From positions 1 to 20,074 of the forward strand of contig NZ_DGUN01000073.1 of assembly GCF_002395745.1 (NCBI RefSeq): a DNA stretch of 20,074 bases. The letters run 5' to 3'. Positions within the stretch are counted from its first letter, which is position 1. Each line of letters starts with the position of its first letter. Of the stretch, positions 1 through 7,039 are shown in pieces. The notes under the pieces are model-generated. The model worked only from the letters and a program-made list of their open reading frames with translations. It was not told the DNA's origin and ran no database searches. The stretch comes from Fibrobacter sp. UBA4309. GTDB taxonomy: Bacteria; Fibrobacterota; Fibrobacteria; Fibrobacterales; Fibrobacteraceae. The translations under genes were made by a program, and so were the position numbers.

Positions 1-204
1 GTTCGTGTCGCCCTTCAGGAACCACAGCAGTTCGTGGATGATGGAGCGCAAGTGAAGCTTCTTGGTCGTGAGGCACGGGAAACCCTTCGAGAGGTCGAAG
101 CGGGTCTGGCGGCCAAAAACGGAGCGCGTGCCGGTGCCCGTACGGTCGGAGCGGTCCACGCCGTTGTCGATAATGTCTTGGAGGAGGTCGAGGTATTGCT
201 GCAT
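1..204 (-). CDS. thyA: Thymidylate synthase, N-terminal part (cut by window edge)
   Basis: Converts dUMP to dTMP using 5,10-methylene-tetrahydrofolate in the cytoplasm. The 68 visible codons read MQQYLDLLQDII..., then DRTGTGTRSVFG, then FPCLTTKK and RSIIHELLWFLKGDTN. This matches the N-terminus of classical ThyA (compare E. coli MKQYLELMQKVL, DRTGTGTLSIFG, TTKRCHLRSIIHELLWFL). It includes the conserved Arg of the DRTGTGT phosphate-binding segment. The catalytic Cys lies beyond the left edge and cannot be checked. The ATG is at 204; no strong Shine-Dalgarno sequence precedes it (TTAAATTACAGAT before ATG). The upstream 150 bp hold heptanucleotide repeats and a hairpin, so the promoter probably lies within or beside them. 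The identification is very secure. Confidence 0.96.
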   Translation of the reverse strand, partial: MQQYLDLLQDIIDNGVDRSDRTGTGTRSVFGRQTRFDLSKGFPCLTTKKLHLRSIIHELLWFLKGDTN

Positions 205-222
205 ATCTGTAATTTAATAAAA

Positions 223-252
223 GACGAAAGACGATAGACGAAAGACGATAGA
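223..252. repeat. Heptanucleotide tandem array A (GACGAWA)
   Basis: Four consecutive 7-bp units alternate GACGAAA and GACGATA, followed by GA and a run of seven T. The array lies in the thyA upstream region, 19 bp from the ATG. A reverse-complement version (TCTTTCG) occurs at 289-302 and 347-353, so the two arrays could pair in RNA or in single-stranded DNA. Confidence 0.85.
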
Positions 253-288
253 TTTTTTTGCTCATTACGCGCGTAGCGCCATTCTTCC

Positions 289-353
289 TCTTTCGTCTTT
301 CGTCTGTAGCCGCGTGGTTTGGTAAGTTTACCAACCTACGCGGCGTTCTTTCG
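289..353. repeat. Inverted heptad array (TCTTTCG) interrupted by a hairpin
   Basis: TCTTTCG occurs at 289-295 and 296-302, with a degenerate TCTGTAG at 303-309 and a further TCTTTCG at 347-353. Between them, 310-343 is a near-perfect palindrome: 16-bp arms with two mismatches and a 2-nt centre, left arm CCGCGTGGTTTGGTAA. The right end of the array touches the stop codon of the 77-codon gene at 355. On the minus strand the hairpin directly follows that stop codon, so it may act in termination, although no long T tract follows immediately. Confidence 0.75.
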
Positions 354-354
354 T

Positions 355-588
355 CTAAAATAGATCTATCCGCTTGTACTGCTTCACGGCCTTGTCGCCT
401 TCTACGGACCTTTCGCGGAGCAGCATATTCAGCGCCTGCAGAATCAGGTCCTGCGTATGCTTGGGCACGGGCTTCTTGCCGAGGCGCGCCTTCTGCACCA
501 TCTTGTGGTTCAGATTCACGGGGAGCTTCTCGACCAGGTCGTGGTTCGAGGCGTTCAGTTCTGTCAGAATTTCGTCTAGCTTGGTCAT
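355..588 (-). CDS. Small hypothetical protein, 77 aa
   Basis: A 77-residue basic, helical-looking protein (MTKLDEILTELNAS..., LPVNLNHKMVQKARLGKKPVPKH, ending KQYKRIDLF). I do not recognise a family. It is Lys/Arg rich (pattern KARLGKKPVPKH) and could bind nucleic acid or a partner protein, but that is only a guess. Codons end largely in G/C (AAG, CTG, GTC), as in the neighbouring real genes, which supports it being coding. There is no Shine-Dalgarno sequence. Instead TACATTTG ends 4 nt before the ATG, which suggests a leaderless transcript. It lies between the ompA-like gene and thyA, all on the minus strand. A terminator separates it from the ompA-like gene, so it probably has its own promoter. 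Confidence 0.65.
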   Translation of the reverse strand: MTKLDEILTELNASNHDLVEKLPVNLNHKMVQKARLGKKPVPKHTQDLILQALNMLLRERSVEGDKAVKQYKRIDLF

Positions 589-592
589 GCCA

Positions 593-600
593 CAAATGTA
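593..600 (-). promoter_or_regulatory. Candidate -10/-7 element TACATTTG, leaderless type
   Basis: TACATTTG on the minus strand is followed by 4 nt and then the ATG at 588. It fits the TAnnTTTG element known from Bacteroidota promoters, and the same octamer precedes the mutT start at 19304. It overlaps the T tract of the upstream terminator. The spacing implies that transcription starts at or next to the start codon. Confidence 0.45.
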
Positions 601-634
601 AAAAAGACCCCGGCCTTTCGACCGGGAGTCTTTT
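600..634 (-). terminator. Rho-independent terminator after the ompA-like gene
   Basis: The arms at 602-613 and 622-634 pair into a 12-bp stem with one bulged base (AAAAGA + CCCCGG against CCGGG + TCTTTT). On the minus strand the stem is followed by TTTTTT. It lies 23 bp after the stop codon of the ompA-like gene. Confidence 0.85.
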
Positions 635-656
635 CAAAGAGTTTGTCCGTTATCGG

Positions 657-3458
657 CTATTCCTGGCCAAACGGGCTGTCGCACTTGGTACCATCGTTGT
701 CCGGGGTCACGAAGTGCATTTCGATACGGCGGTTCATCTCGCGGCCTTCCGCAGTGGAGTTGTCGTCCACCGGGCAGCTGGAGCCCATACCGATAGCCTT
801 GATGCGCTTCTTGTCCACGCCGAACTTGGTCAGGGTCTTCATCACTTCCTTGGCGCGGTTTTCGGAGAGCTTCTGGTTGCTCTTTTCCTTACCCACGTTG
901 TCGGTATGACCCTGGATGACAATCTTGAGATCCTTGTAGGAATCATCCGTGGAGAGCTTCTTGGCGACGCTCTTCAAGATGTTCTTGGCGTTGGATTCGA
1001 GAGTTGCCTTACCGGACTTGAAGGTCACGCCGTCAAGCTTTTCTGCAGCCTTCTTCGGGCAGCCGTGGCCGTCGTCGCCAGCCACATCCGGGCAGCGGTC
1101 AATGCCGGTACAGGTGCCTTCGAACTGCTTCTGGAGCTTCTTGTTGGATACCCATTCAGAGCAGACGCCGTCCTTATCGGCATCCGGATCGTCGTCCATC
1201 GGACAACCCTTGTTCCATTCCGGACCCGGTTCGTCTTCGCAGCGGTCGTAACCGCGGCAGACATCCTTGAACTGGTCGAGCATCTTCTGCTTCGTGACCC
1301 ACGGAGAGCAGAGGCTGTCGGCATCGGGGTCCGGATTCTCGGCCGGGCAACCCTTGTTCCATTCCGGACCGCTTTCTGCCGGGCACTTGTCAACGCCATG
1401 GCAGATGGAGGCAAAGTCCTTAGTCATACCCTTCTCGGAGACCCACGGAGCGCAGAGGCTGTCGCCGTCGGCATCCGGATTGTCCATCGGGCAACCCTGG
1501 GCAAATGCTTCACCCGGTTCGGTCGGGCACTTGTCGATACCGGTACAAATACCGTCGTACTGTTCGAGGAGGTTCTTCTGGGTCACCCATTCGTCGCAGA
1601 TGCCGTCCTTGTCGGTATCCGGTTCGCCGAGCGGGCAGCCTTCGTTACCGGCAGGGCCGAATTCGGTCGGGCACTTGTCGATACCCTTACAGGTCTTGTC
1701 GATGAACCATTCGTTCTTGATCTTGTCGTCTTCGATAGCCTTTTCGAAGTAGTAGCCCATCTTCTTCTGGGTCACCCATTCGTCGCAGAGGCCGTCACCG
1801 TCACTATCCGGATCATCCCACGGGCAGCCCTTATTGGCCTTCGGACCCGCTTCACCCGGACACATGTCGTAACCCTTACAGATGTCGGCGAAGTCACCGA
1901 GCTTGCCCTTGTCGGTCACCCACGGAGAGCACATGCCGTCTTCATCCGGGTCCGGATTGTCTTCCGGGCAACCCATGTTGGTCACCGGGCCAGCCTGGGC
2001 CGGGCAGCTGTCGATACCTTCGCAAATGCCCTTAAACTTCTTGCTCATCTTCTTCTGGCTTACCCATGCATCGCAGACGCCGTCCTTATCCGGGTCCGGT
2101 TCGTCGAGCGGGCAGCCGTCGTCGCCTTCGCCAGCTTCGTTCGGGCATTCGTCGATGCCTTCGCAAATGTCGCCGAATTCGCCTTCGAATCCCTTTTCAG
2201 CCACCCAGGAGTCGCAAACGCCATCTTCGTCAGCATCGGGGTTGCCGAGCGGGCAGCCCTTGTTGAGGCGGTGGCCATAGTCATCCGGGCAATCATCTTC
2301 ATCATCCGTCACGCCGTCGCCGTCGCGGTCCTGAGCCAGCAAGAAGCCGCTCCAAGTGATACCGCCGTAAACCGTGTATTCCGGGTTCACGCGGGTCTGG
2401 TAGACTGCAGCGCCCCACGGGCGGTCCGCATTTTCCATGACGCGGGTTCCGGTAACGAACTTGTCGCCACCGAGGTAGTAAGAAGCACCGACGTGGATGT
2501 CCATGCCGATAGGCAGGTGGAACACCAGGGCGCCGGTCAGCTGCTTCATGTCGAGTTCCTCGTCGAGTCCGTTGAACTTGAACTTGTCAAGCTGGATATC
2601 CCAGTAGTATTCCACGAACACAGAAAGGAAGTCGAGCAAATACATGTCGAGGGCCGCGCTCATGAACGGCATGGAGAGATAGTTGTCGTTGAGCGTGTAA
2701 CGGTAGCCGCCGTTCAACAAGACGACGAGCGGGACCGCGTCGACCTTCTCGAGGTCGGCAGACACGGCAAGGCCGGCCGTAAGCGTGTTGTTCTTGGAAC
2801 CGAACGGGAAAGCGATGCCGTTCGTGTTGTTGATGTATTCCGGCTCACGGATCCACACGCCCTGCTTTTCGTTGTTCGCCGTACCGAAAGCAAAACGGCC
2901 GAACACAGCCACGTCCATGGGCTGGTCTTCGGGAAGCGGGAACCTGGCCTTCAAGTCAGCACGGATGTTGCCGATGTAGCCGTTCTTGGTGGAGTTGATC
3001 GGGGACGGGTCGCAGGTCGCGGGCTGTAGCACGGTGCCGTCCGGTGCCAGGATCGGGTTGGCCTCTTCGGCCGTACAGGCGGTCTGGCCAGTAAACTGGT
3101 CGTAGTAAATCGGGAGCGTCACGCCGATATCGAAATAGTTCAAGATACCGATAGCGAAACCCGTGTAGAAGCTCATGCCGGTGAAGTCATTGATCGTGGC
3201 CTTCTGTTGCATGCCAACCGGCGTGAAGTCGACCATCGAATAGCCGACGCCCGTCATGGGATCAGCTACAAGCGGATACATGTCGTTTCCGAAGGTCGCA
3301 TCACCAAGCAATGTAAACGCGAGTTTAGAATGGCCCAGAGATTGAGCCGATTGAGTCTTATTGACACCGACCATTCCGTATTTGTTAATGGTCTGCGGGT
3401 GACCCGCATAGGCAGCGACTGCCAGCGCCAACGCCAAACCAGGCAATACTCGTTTCAT
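657..3458 (-). CDS. OmpA-family outer-membrane protein with TSP3-like Ca-binding repeats
   Basis: 933 residues. Residues 1-18 are a signal peptide (MKRVLPGLALALAVAAYA, then G). Residues ~20-375 alternate short polar and hydrophobic stretches with many Gly/Tyr/Asp, as in an outer-membrane beta barrel. Residues 377-800 hold a DRDGDGVTDD start and then eight thrombospondin-type-3-like units of ~47-49 residues. Each has an Asp-rich loop (PDADEDGVCD type), a conserved Trp-Val, and a Cys motif of the form ICxGIDxCP. The unit starting near residue 549 has a ~16-residue insertion. Residues 803-920 are an OmpA-like peptidoglycan-binding domain with GHTDN (850-854), LSENRA (864-869) and NRRIE (909-913). 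It probably links the outer membrane to the cell wall, with the acidic repeats binding Ca2+. An AAGGAG ribosome site precedes the ATG. A terminator follows at 600-634, so it looks monocistronic. Confidence 0.93.
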   Translation of the reverse strand: MKRVLPGLALALAVAAYAGHPQTINKYGMVGVNKTQSAQSLGHSKLAFTLLGDATFGNDMYPLVADPMTGVGYSMVDFTPVGMQQKATINDFTGMSFYTGFAIGILNYFDIGVTLPIYYDQFTGQTACTAEEANPILAPDGTVLQPATCDPSPINSTKNGYIGNIRADLKARFPLPEDQPMDVAVFGRFAFGTANNEKQGVWIREPEYINNTNGIAFPFGSKNNTLTAGLAVSADLEKVDAVPLVVLLNGGYRYTLNDNYLSMPFMSAALDMYLLDFLSVFVEYYWDIQLDKFKFNGLDEELDMKQLTGALVFHLPIGMDIHVGASYYLGGDKFVTGTRVMENADRPWGAAVYQTRVNPEYTVYGGITWSGFLLAQDRDGDGVTDDEDDCPDDYGHRLNKGCPLGNPDADEDGVCDSWVAEKGFEGEFGDICEGIDECPNEAGEGDDGCPLDEPDPDKDGVCDAWVSQKKMSKKFKGICEGIDSCPAQAGPVTNMGCPEDNPDPDEDGMCSPWVTDKGKLGDFADICKGYDMCPGEAGPKANKGCPWDDPDSDGDGLCDEWVTQKKMGYYFEKAIEDDKIKNEWFIDKTCKGIDKCPTEFGPAGNEGCPLGEPDTDKDGICDEWVTQKNLLEQYDGICTGIDKCPTEPGEAFAQGCPMDNPDADGDSLCAPWVSEKGMTKDFASICHGVDKCPAESGPEWNKGCPAENPDPDADSLCSPWVTKQKMLDQFKDVCRGYDRCEDEPGPEWNKGCPMDDDPDADKDGVCSEWVSNKKLQKQFEGTCTGIDRCPDVAGDDGHGCPKKAAEKLDGVTFKSGKATLESNAKNILKSVAKKLSTDDSYKDLKIVIQGHTDNVGKEKSNQKLSENRAKEVMKTLTKFGVDKKRIKAIGMGSSCPVDDNSTAEGREMNRRIEMHFVTPDNDGTKCDSPFGQE

Positions 3459-3500
3459 AGAGTCTCCTTAATTAGTAGGTTTTCCCTAAACTTATACTGC

Positions 3501-3514
3501 ACAAAATATAATTC
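3501..3514 (-). promoter_or_regulatory. Candidate promoter of the ompA-like gene (TTATATTTTG)
   Basis: The minus strand reads GAATTATATTTTGT, with TATATT at 3505-3510. This is the same TTATATT(TT)G motif seen ahead of several other genes here. It lies 46 nt before the ATG. I see no recognisable TTGACA-like -35. Confidence 0.45.
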
Positions 3515-3588
3515 TTATAAAGGACATCTGGCCTGCCGAACTGCCAAAAATGAGACGAAAAACACACTTTTACCCCCTCCAGGGTCAT

Positions 3589-4299
3589 TTATAAACAATT
3601 TTTTACATCTTTGGGCAGAAATCCCTCGAAAATTTCGGGATGTTCCCGACAAAGACTGGTCACCCCCCGGCGTCCTATTATAATATGGTCAATTACCGGA
3701 ATCTGGATGATTTTGCCGGCCGCACACAGGATACGCGTGATGCCGAAGTCCTCCTGGCTGGGCTCCGTATTGCCCGAAGGGTGATTGTGGGCAAAGATGA
3801 CGGAAACCGCCCGGTCCTCGATGGCACAGGCGAATGCCTCGCGCGGATGTACGGGGGCCTGGTTCACGAGCCCGCGCGTCAGCTCGTGGACCTTGATTAT
3901 GTTGTTCGCAGAATCCAGGGAAACTTGTACAAAATGCTCCTGGCGCTCGTATTTCAGGTATGCGAGGCGTTTCACTAGGTCTTCGGGACTCTTTACCGGG
4001 CACACCTTCCCTCCCAGCACGTAGCGCGCCGACAGTTCCAGGCATGCGAGCACCTGGGTGGCCTTGACCATGCCGAGGCCGCGTATCTTGACCAAGGAGT
4101 CGAGCGAAGGGAGTTCGCTTGCCCGCGAGAGGTGTTCCGACAAGTTGCGTGAAAGTTCGAATACATCGCAACTGTGCGTGCCGCTGCCGAGCACAATCGC
4201 GAAAAGTTCCTCGTTGCTCAGGGATTTCGGGCCAAATTTCTGGATTTTTTCCCGCGGGAGTAGTTCCACGTCTTGAGAAAGGGGGTAAAGTTCGTCCAT
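3589..4299 (-). CDS. radC: RadC-family JAB/MPN domain protein
   Basis: 236 residues from the ATG at 4299. I chose this start because AAGGAA lies 5 nt upstream; a longer frame to 4389 has no ribosome site and adds unrelated sequence. N-terminal helix-hairpin-helix part (LPREKIQKFGPKSLSNEEL..., KIRGLGMVKATQVLA), as in RadC proteins of 220-240 residues. The C-terminal half has the JAMM metal motif: Glu in HPREAFACA, then HNHPSGNTEPSQED (His-x-His ... Ser ... Asp). RadC was named for DNA repair in E. coli, but that role is not supported and the true function remains unclear; relatives occur in mobile elements. Here it stands between ompA-like and ilvB genes, with no mobile element in sight, so it is probably the core-genome copy. 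TTATATGGG about 30 nt before the ATG (TATATG at 4330-4335) may be its -10. Confidence 0.92.
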   Translation of the reverse strand: MDELYPLSQDVELLPREKIQKFGPKSLSNEELFAIVLGSGTHSCDVFELSRNLSEHLSRASELPSLDSLVKIRGLGMVKATQVLACLELSARYVLGGKVCPVKSPEDLVKRLAYLKYERQEHFVQVSLDSANNIIKVHELTRGLVNQAPVHPREAFACAIEDRAVSVIFAHNHPSGNTEPSQEDFGITRILCAAGKIIQIPVIDHIIIGRRGVTSLCREHPEIFEGFLPKDVKNCL

Positions 4300-4595
4300 G
4301 TTGTTCCTTTTTTTTGGGGCGTCCATACCCATATAACGGATTTTTCCCGGAAAATGTGCTTTTTTCGCACTATTTTTTTGCAGGCCCAAAATCGGGACTC
4401 AAAAGAGCCGTTTTCAAGACAGCAAAAACAAACAAAGCCAAAAGTTTACACCAAAACACACCATTTTTAAAAGTGCTTTTTGAAAAACACACAAAAGTTA
4501 TAGTAAAACATCACAATTTCAAACACAAGCCAAGCAAACAACCACAAAATTGAATAAAATTTTTATAATTTATCAAAATCAAAAGCCATTCCAAG
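4300..4595. other. AT-rich intergenic region between radC and ilvB
   Basis: About 300 bp with no gene I can support. The radC side holds its ribosome site and a candidate promoter. The part from 4441 to 4560 is A/C rich on the plus strand (9 G against 24 C in 120 nt), so it would be poorly structured if transcribed. A small GTGC/GCAC hairpin at 4356-4370 is followed by TATTTTTTT but has only a 4-bp stem. I see no leader peptide rich in Ile/Val/Leu and no attenuator-like hairpin pair before ilvB. Confidence 0.6.
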
Positions 4596-4624
4596 TTGCC
4601 AAGTTCCAGGACAATAGTTATATT
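4596..4624 (+). promoter_or_regulatory. Candidate sigma70-type promoter of ilvBN
   Basis: TTGCCA (4596-4601), a 17-bp spacer and TATATT (4619-4624) form the best -35/-10 pair in the region. Each hexamer has one mismatch to consensus. The predicted start near 4631 gives a leader of ~38 nt, too short for transcriptional attenuation. Confidence 0.55.
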
Positions 4625-4668
4625 TTTCCATATAATTGAAAAAATTACACTTCAAAACAGGAAAAATT

Positions 4669-6387
4669 ATGGCAAATAAAACCTTAAGCGGTGCCGAAGT
4701 GATTATCGAATGCCTGAAACGCGAAGGCATCGACACCATTTTCGGCTATCCTGGTGGATCCGCCATCCCAATGTTTGACGCGATTCTCGATTCCAATATT
4801 AAAGTCGTCCTCAGCCGCCACGAACAGGGCGCCACCCACATGGCCGACGGCTATGCCCGCCAGACGGGCAAGGTCGGCGTCGCCCTCGTGACCAGCGGTC
4901 CGGGCGCTACCAATACCTTTACCGGCATCTACACCGCCCTCATGGATTCGAGCCCCATCGTGGTGCTCGCCGCCCAGACGACCACCCCGAACCTCGGCAA
5001 GGACGCCTTCCAGGAATGCGACACGAGCGGCATGACGTTCGCGGCCGTGAAGCATTCTTACCTGGTGAAGGATTCCAACGACCTCCCGCGCGTGATGAAG
5101 GAAGCCTTCCACATCGCCCGTACGGGTCGCCCGGGCCCGGTGCTCATCGACCTTCCGAAGGACGTGACCGCAGGCCCCTGCACAGCACCCTTCACCGACC
5201 AGATGGACCTGCCCGGCTACAAGATTCCGACTTACGCCTCTACCGAGAGCGTCGAGAAGGCCGCCGAATTCCTCAAGAATTCCAAGAAGCCGCTGCTGCT
5301 CGTGGGCCACGGCGCCATGATCAGCGGAGCAAGCCGCCAGGTGCGCGAGCTCGCCGAAAAGCTGAATGCCCCGGTGTGCTGCACCATGCTCGGCCTCGGC
5401 GCCTTCCCCGTCGACCACGAACTTTCGCTCGGCATGCTCGGCATGCACGGCACCATCTACGCGAACAAGGCCGTGCTCGACTGCGACCTGATCCTCTCTA
5501 TCGGTAGCCGCTGGGACGACCGCATTACCGGAAAGCTCGAAGTGTTCTGCAAGGACGCCATCAAGATGCACATCGACATCGACCCCGCCGAAGAAGGCAA
5601 GGTGTTGCAGCCGGACGTGTTCATGTGCGGCGACGCGAAGCTCGTGCTCGAACAGTTGCTCCCGATGGTCCACAAGCTCGACACCGCCGACTGGGTCAAG
5701 ACTTGCCAGACCTGGAAAAAGCGCTTCCCGCTCACCTATCCCAAGCAGGGCGGCTTACGCATGCAGCACGTGATTGCTACTGCAAGCAAGCTCACCGACG
5801 GCAAGGCCATCGTCACGACCGACGTAGGCCAGCACCAGATGTGGGTCGCCCAGTTCTTCCATATAAACTATCCGCGCCAGCTCCACTCCAGCGGTGGCGC
5901 AGGCACGATGGGCTTCGGCTTCCCCGCAGCCATCGGCGCCGCATTCGGCAACGAGACCGGCTGGCCAGTGCTCAGCTTCAGCGGTGACGGCGGTTTCCAG
6001 ATGACCGAAGCGGAACTCGCGACCGCGGCCATCCACAAGCTTCCCATCAAGATCTTCGTGATGGACAACAAGTACCTCGGCATGGTGCGCCAGTGGCAGG
6101 AACTCTTCTACGACCACCGCTACAGTAGCGTGGACATGATGGGCAACCCCGACTTCGTGAAGCTCGCCGAAGCCTACGGCATCCCGGGACTGCGCATCAA
6201 GCGCGCCGCCGACGCCGAACGCGTTATCCAAAAGGCGCTCGAATACAACGAAGGTCCGATTCTCATCCACTGCGAATGCGAAAAGGAAGACAACGTGTTC
6301 CCGATGATCCCAGCCGGCGCCCCGCTCACCGCCATGATTACCGAACCGCCCAAGGCGCAGCTCGAAAAACCCACGGGATCGACGTAA
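4669..6387 (+). CDS. ilvB: Acetolactate synthase, large catalytic subunit
   Basis: 572 residues. It condenses two pyruvate to 2-acetolactate (or pyruvate plus 2-oxobutyrate to acetohydroxybutyrate), the first common step of Val/Leu/Ile synthesis. The thiamine-diphosphate N-terminal domain has the FGYPGG motif and the catalytic Glu52 in SRHEQGATHMADGYAR. The family motif AFQECDTSG follows. The C-terminal cofactor motif starts at GDGG (439-442) and runs to the DNKYLGMVRQWQELF segment. The length matches the family (~560-590). I place the start at the ATG at 4669, preceded by AGGAAAAATT; a TTG 11 codons upstream is in frame but adds a non-conserved extension. The gene is followed 15 bp later by its regulatory subunit in one operon. 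The mature-looking start and full motifs make this secure. Confidence 0.97.
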   Translation: MANKTLSGAEVIIECLKREGIDTIFGYPGGSAIPMFDAILDSNIKVVLSRHEQGATHMADGYARQTGKVGVALVTSGPGATNTFTGIYTALMDSSPIVVLAAQTTTPNLGKDAFQECDTSGMTFAAVKHSYLVKDSNDLPRVMKEAFHIARTGRPGPVLIDLPKDVTAGPCTAPFTDQMDLPGYKIPTYASTESVEKAAEFLKNSKKPLLLVGHGAMISGASRQVRELAEKLNAPVCCTMLGLGAFPVDHELSLGMLGMHGTIYANKAVLDCDLILSIGSRWDDRITGKLEVFCKDAIKMHIDIDPAEEGKVLQPDVFMCGDAKLVLEQLLPMVHKLDTADWVKTCQTWKKRFPLTYPKQGGLRMQHVIATASKLTDGKAIVTTDVGQHQMWVAQFFHINYPRQLHSSGGAGTMGFGFPAAIGAAFGNETGWPVLSFSGDGGFQMTEAELATAAIHKLPIKIFVMDNKYLGMVRQWQELFYDHRYSSVDMMGNPDFVKLAEAYGIPGLRIKRAADAERVIQKALEYNEGPILIHCECEKEDNVFPMIPAGAPLTAMITEPPKAQLEKPTGST

Positions 6388-6402
6388 TAGGAGGACATTA
6401 CC

Positions 6403-6900
6403 ATGATAAAAGACATAGCACATTCTATCAGTTTGTTGGTGGCGAACCGCCCGGGCGTGCTCGTGCGTATCGCCCTCGTGTTCTCCCGCCGTGGCTACAA
6501 CATCGATTCCCTCGTTGTCTCCCCCACGCTCGACCCGAACTTCAGCCGCATGAACATCATCGCCCACGGCAATCCCGAGATCCTGATGCAGATTATCAAG
6601 CAGCTCGAGAAGCTCGTGGACGTTGTGCAGGCGAAGGACCATACCGGCACGGACGCCGTCGAGAAGGAACTCGCGCTCATCAAGGTGCGTTGCACTCCGG
6701 ACCAGCGTACCGAAATTCTGCAGCTGTGCGACCATTTCCACGCCAATACCGTGGACATGACCGCCACGTCCATGATTATCCAGATTACGGGCAACAGCCA
6801 GAAGGTCGACACGCTCAAGAGCCTCTTGCAGAAGTTCGAGATTGTCGAATACATCCGCACGGGCAAGGTCATCATGCTCCGCGGCGAAGACAAGACTTAA
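6403..6900 (+). CDS. ilvN: Acetolactate synthase, small regulatory subunit
   Basis: 165 residues, typical of the ilvN/ilvH family (~160). The N-terminal ACT domain (about residues 5-78) has the family signature: SISLLVANRPGVLVRIALVF followed by RRGYNIDSLVVSPT and SRMNIIAHG. A second C-terminal domain includes LIKVRCTPDQRTEIL and ends RTGKVIMLRGED. This subunit stabilises IlvB and carries valine feedback inhibition in well-studied relatives; the sensing of valine here is inferred. A strong ribosome site (TAGGAGG) lies in the 15-bp gap after ilvB, so the two are co-transcribed. A strong terminator follows 22 bp after the stop, so ilvC and the other pathway genes are not part of this operon. Confidence 0.96.
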   Translation: MIKDIAHSISLLVANRPGVLVRIALVFSRRGYNIDSLVVSPTLDPNFSRMNIIAHGNPEILMQIIKQLEKLVDVVQAKDHTGTDAVEKELALIKVRCTPDQRTEILQLCDHFHANTVDMTATSMIIQITGNSQKVDTLKSLLQKFEIVEYIRTGKVIMLRGEDKT

Positions 6901-6922
6901 GCCGTATTATCAAGATACAGGG

Positions 6923-6948
6923 AAAAACCGCCTTTTGGGGCGGTTTTT
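6923..6948 (+). terminator. Rho-independent terminator of ilvBN
   Basis: AAAAACCGCC, a 6-nt loop and GGCGGTTTTT form a perfect 10-bp stem ending in T, then TCTTGTTTTT. It lies 22 bp past the ilvN stop. Confidence 0.92.
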
Positions 6949-7039
6949 CTTGTTTTTGGTCACGGAGTATTGCATTCCTTTTTTTTACAGCCGTTTTCCC
7001 TCAAAAAAATGTATTTTCGTACAAAGTGTGGAGGTATTA

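Noticed and set aside
223..353. CRISPR-like array
   Set aside because: Units are 7 bp and contiguous, without spacers, and no cas gene is present.
258..3029. A 923-codon open frame on the plus strand opposite the ompA-like gene
   Set aside because: It is the shadow of a repetitive, GC-ending gene on the minus strand. The true gene has a signal peptide, known domains, a ribosome site and a terminator; the shadow has none, and its 'repeats' mirror the TSP3 units.
4636..4668. TTG start extending IlvB by 11 residues
   Set aside because: The ATG at 4669 has a ribosome site and gives the normal family N-terminus.
4300..4668. Attenuator or leader peptide controlling ilvBN
   Set aside because: No short frame rich in Ile, Val or Leu codons and no pair of alternative hairpins; the predicted leader is only about 38 nt.
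4684..5673. Long minus-strand frame opposite ilvB, and similar frames at 5755-6741 and 14648-15592
   Set aside because: Antisense shadows of strongly biased codon use; no ribosome sites, no family resemblance, and the sense genes are certain.
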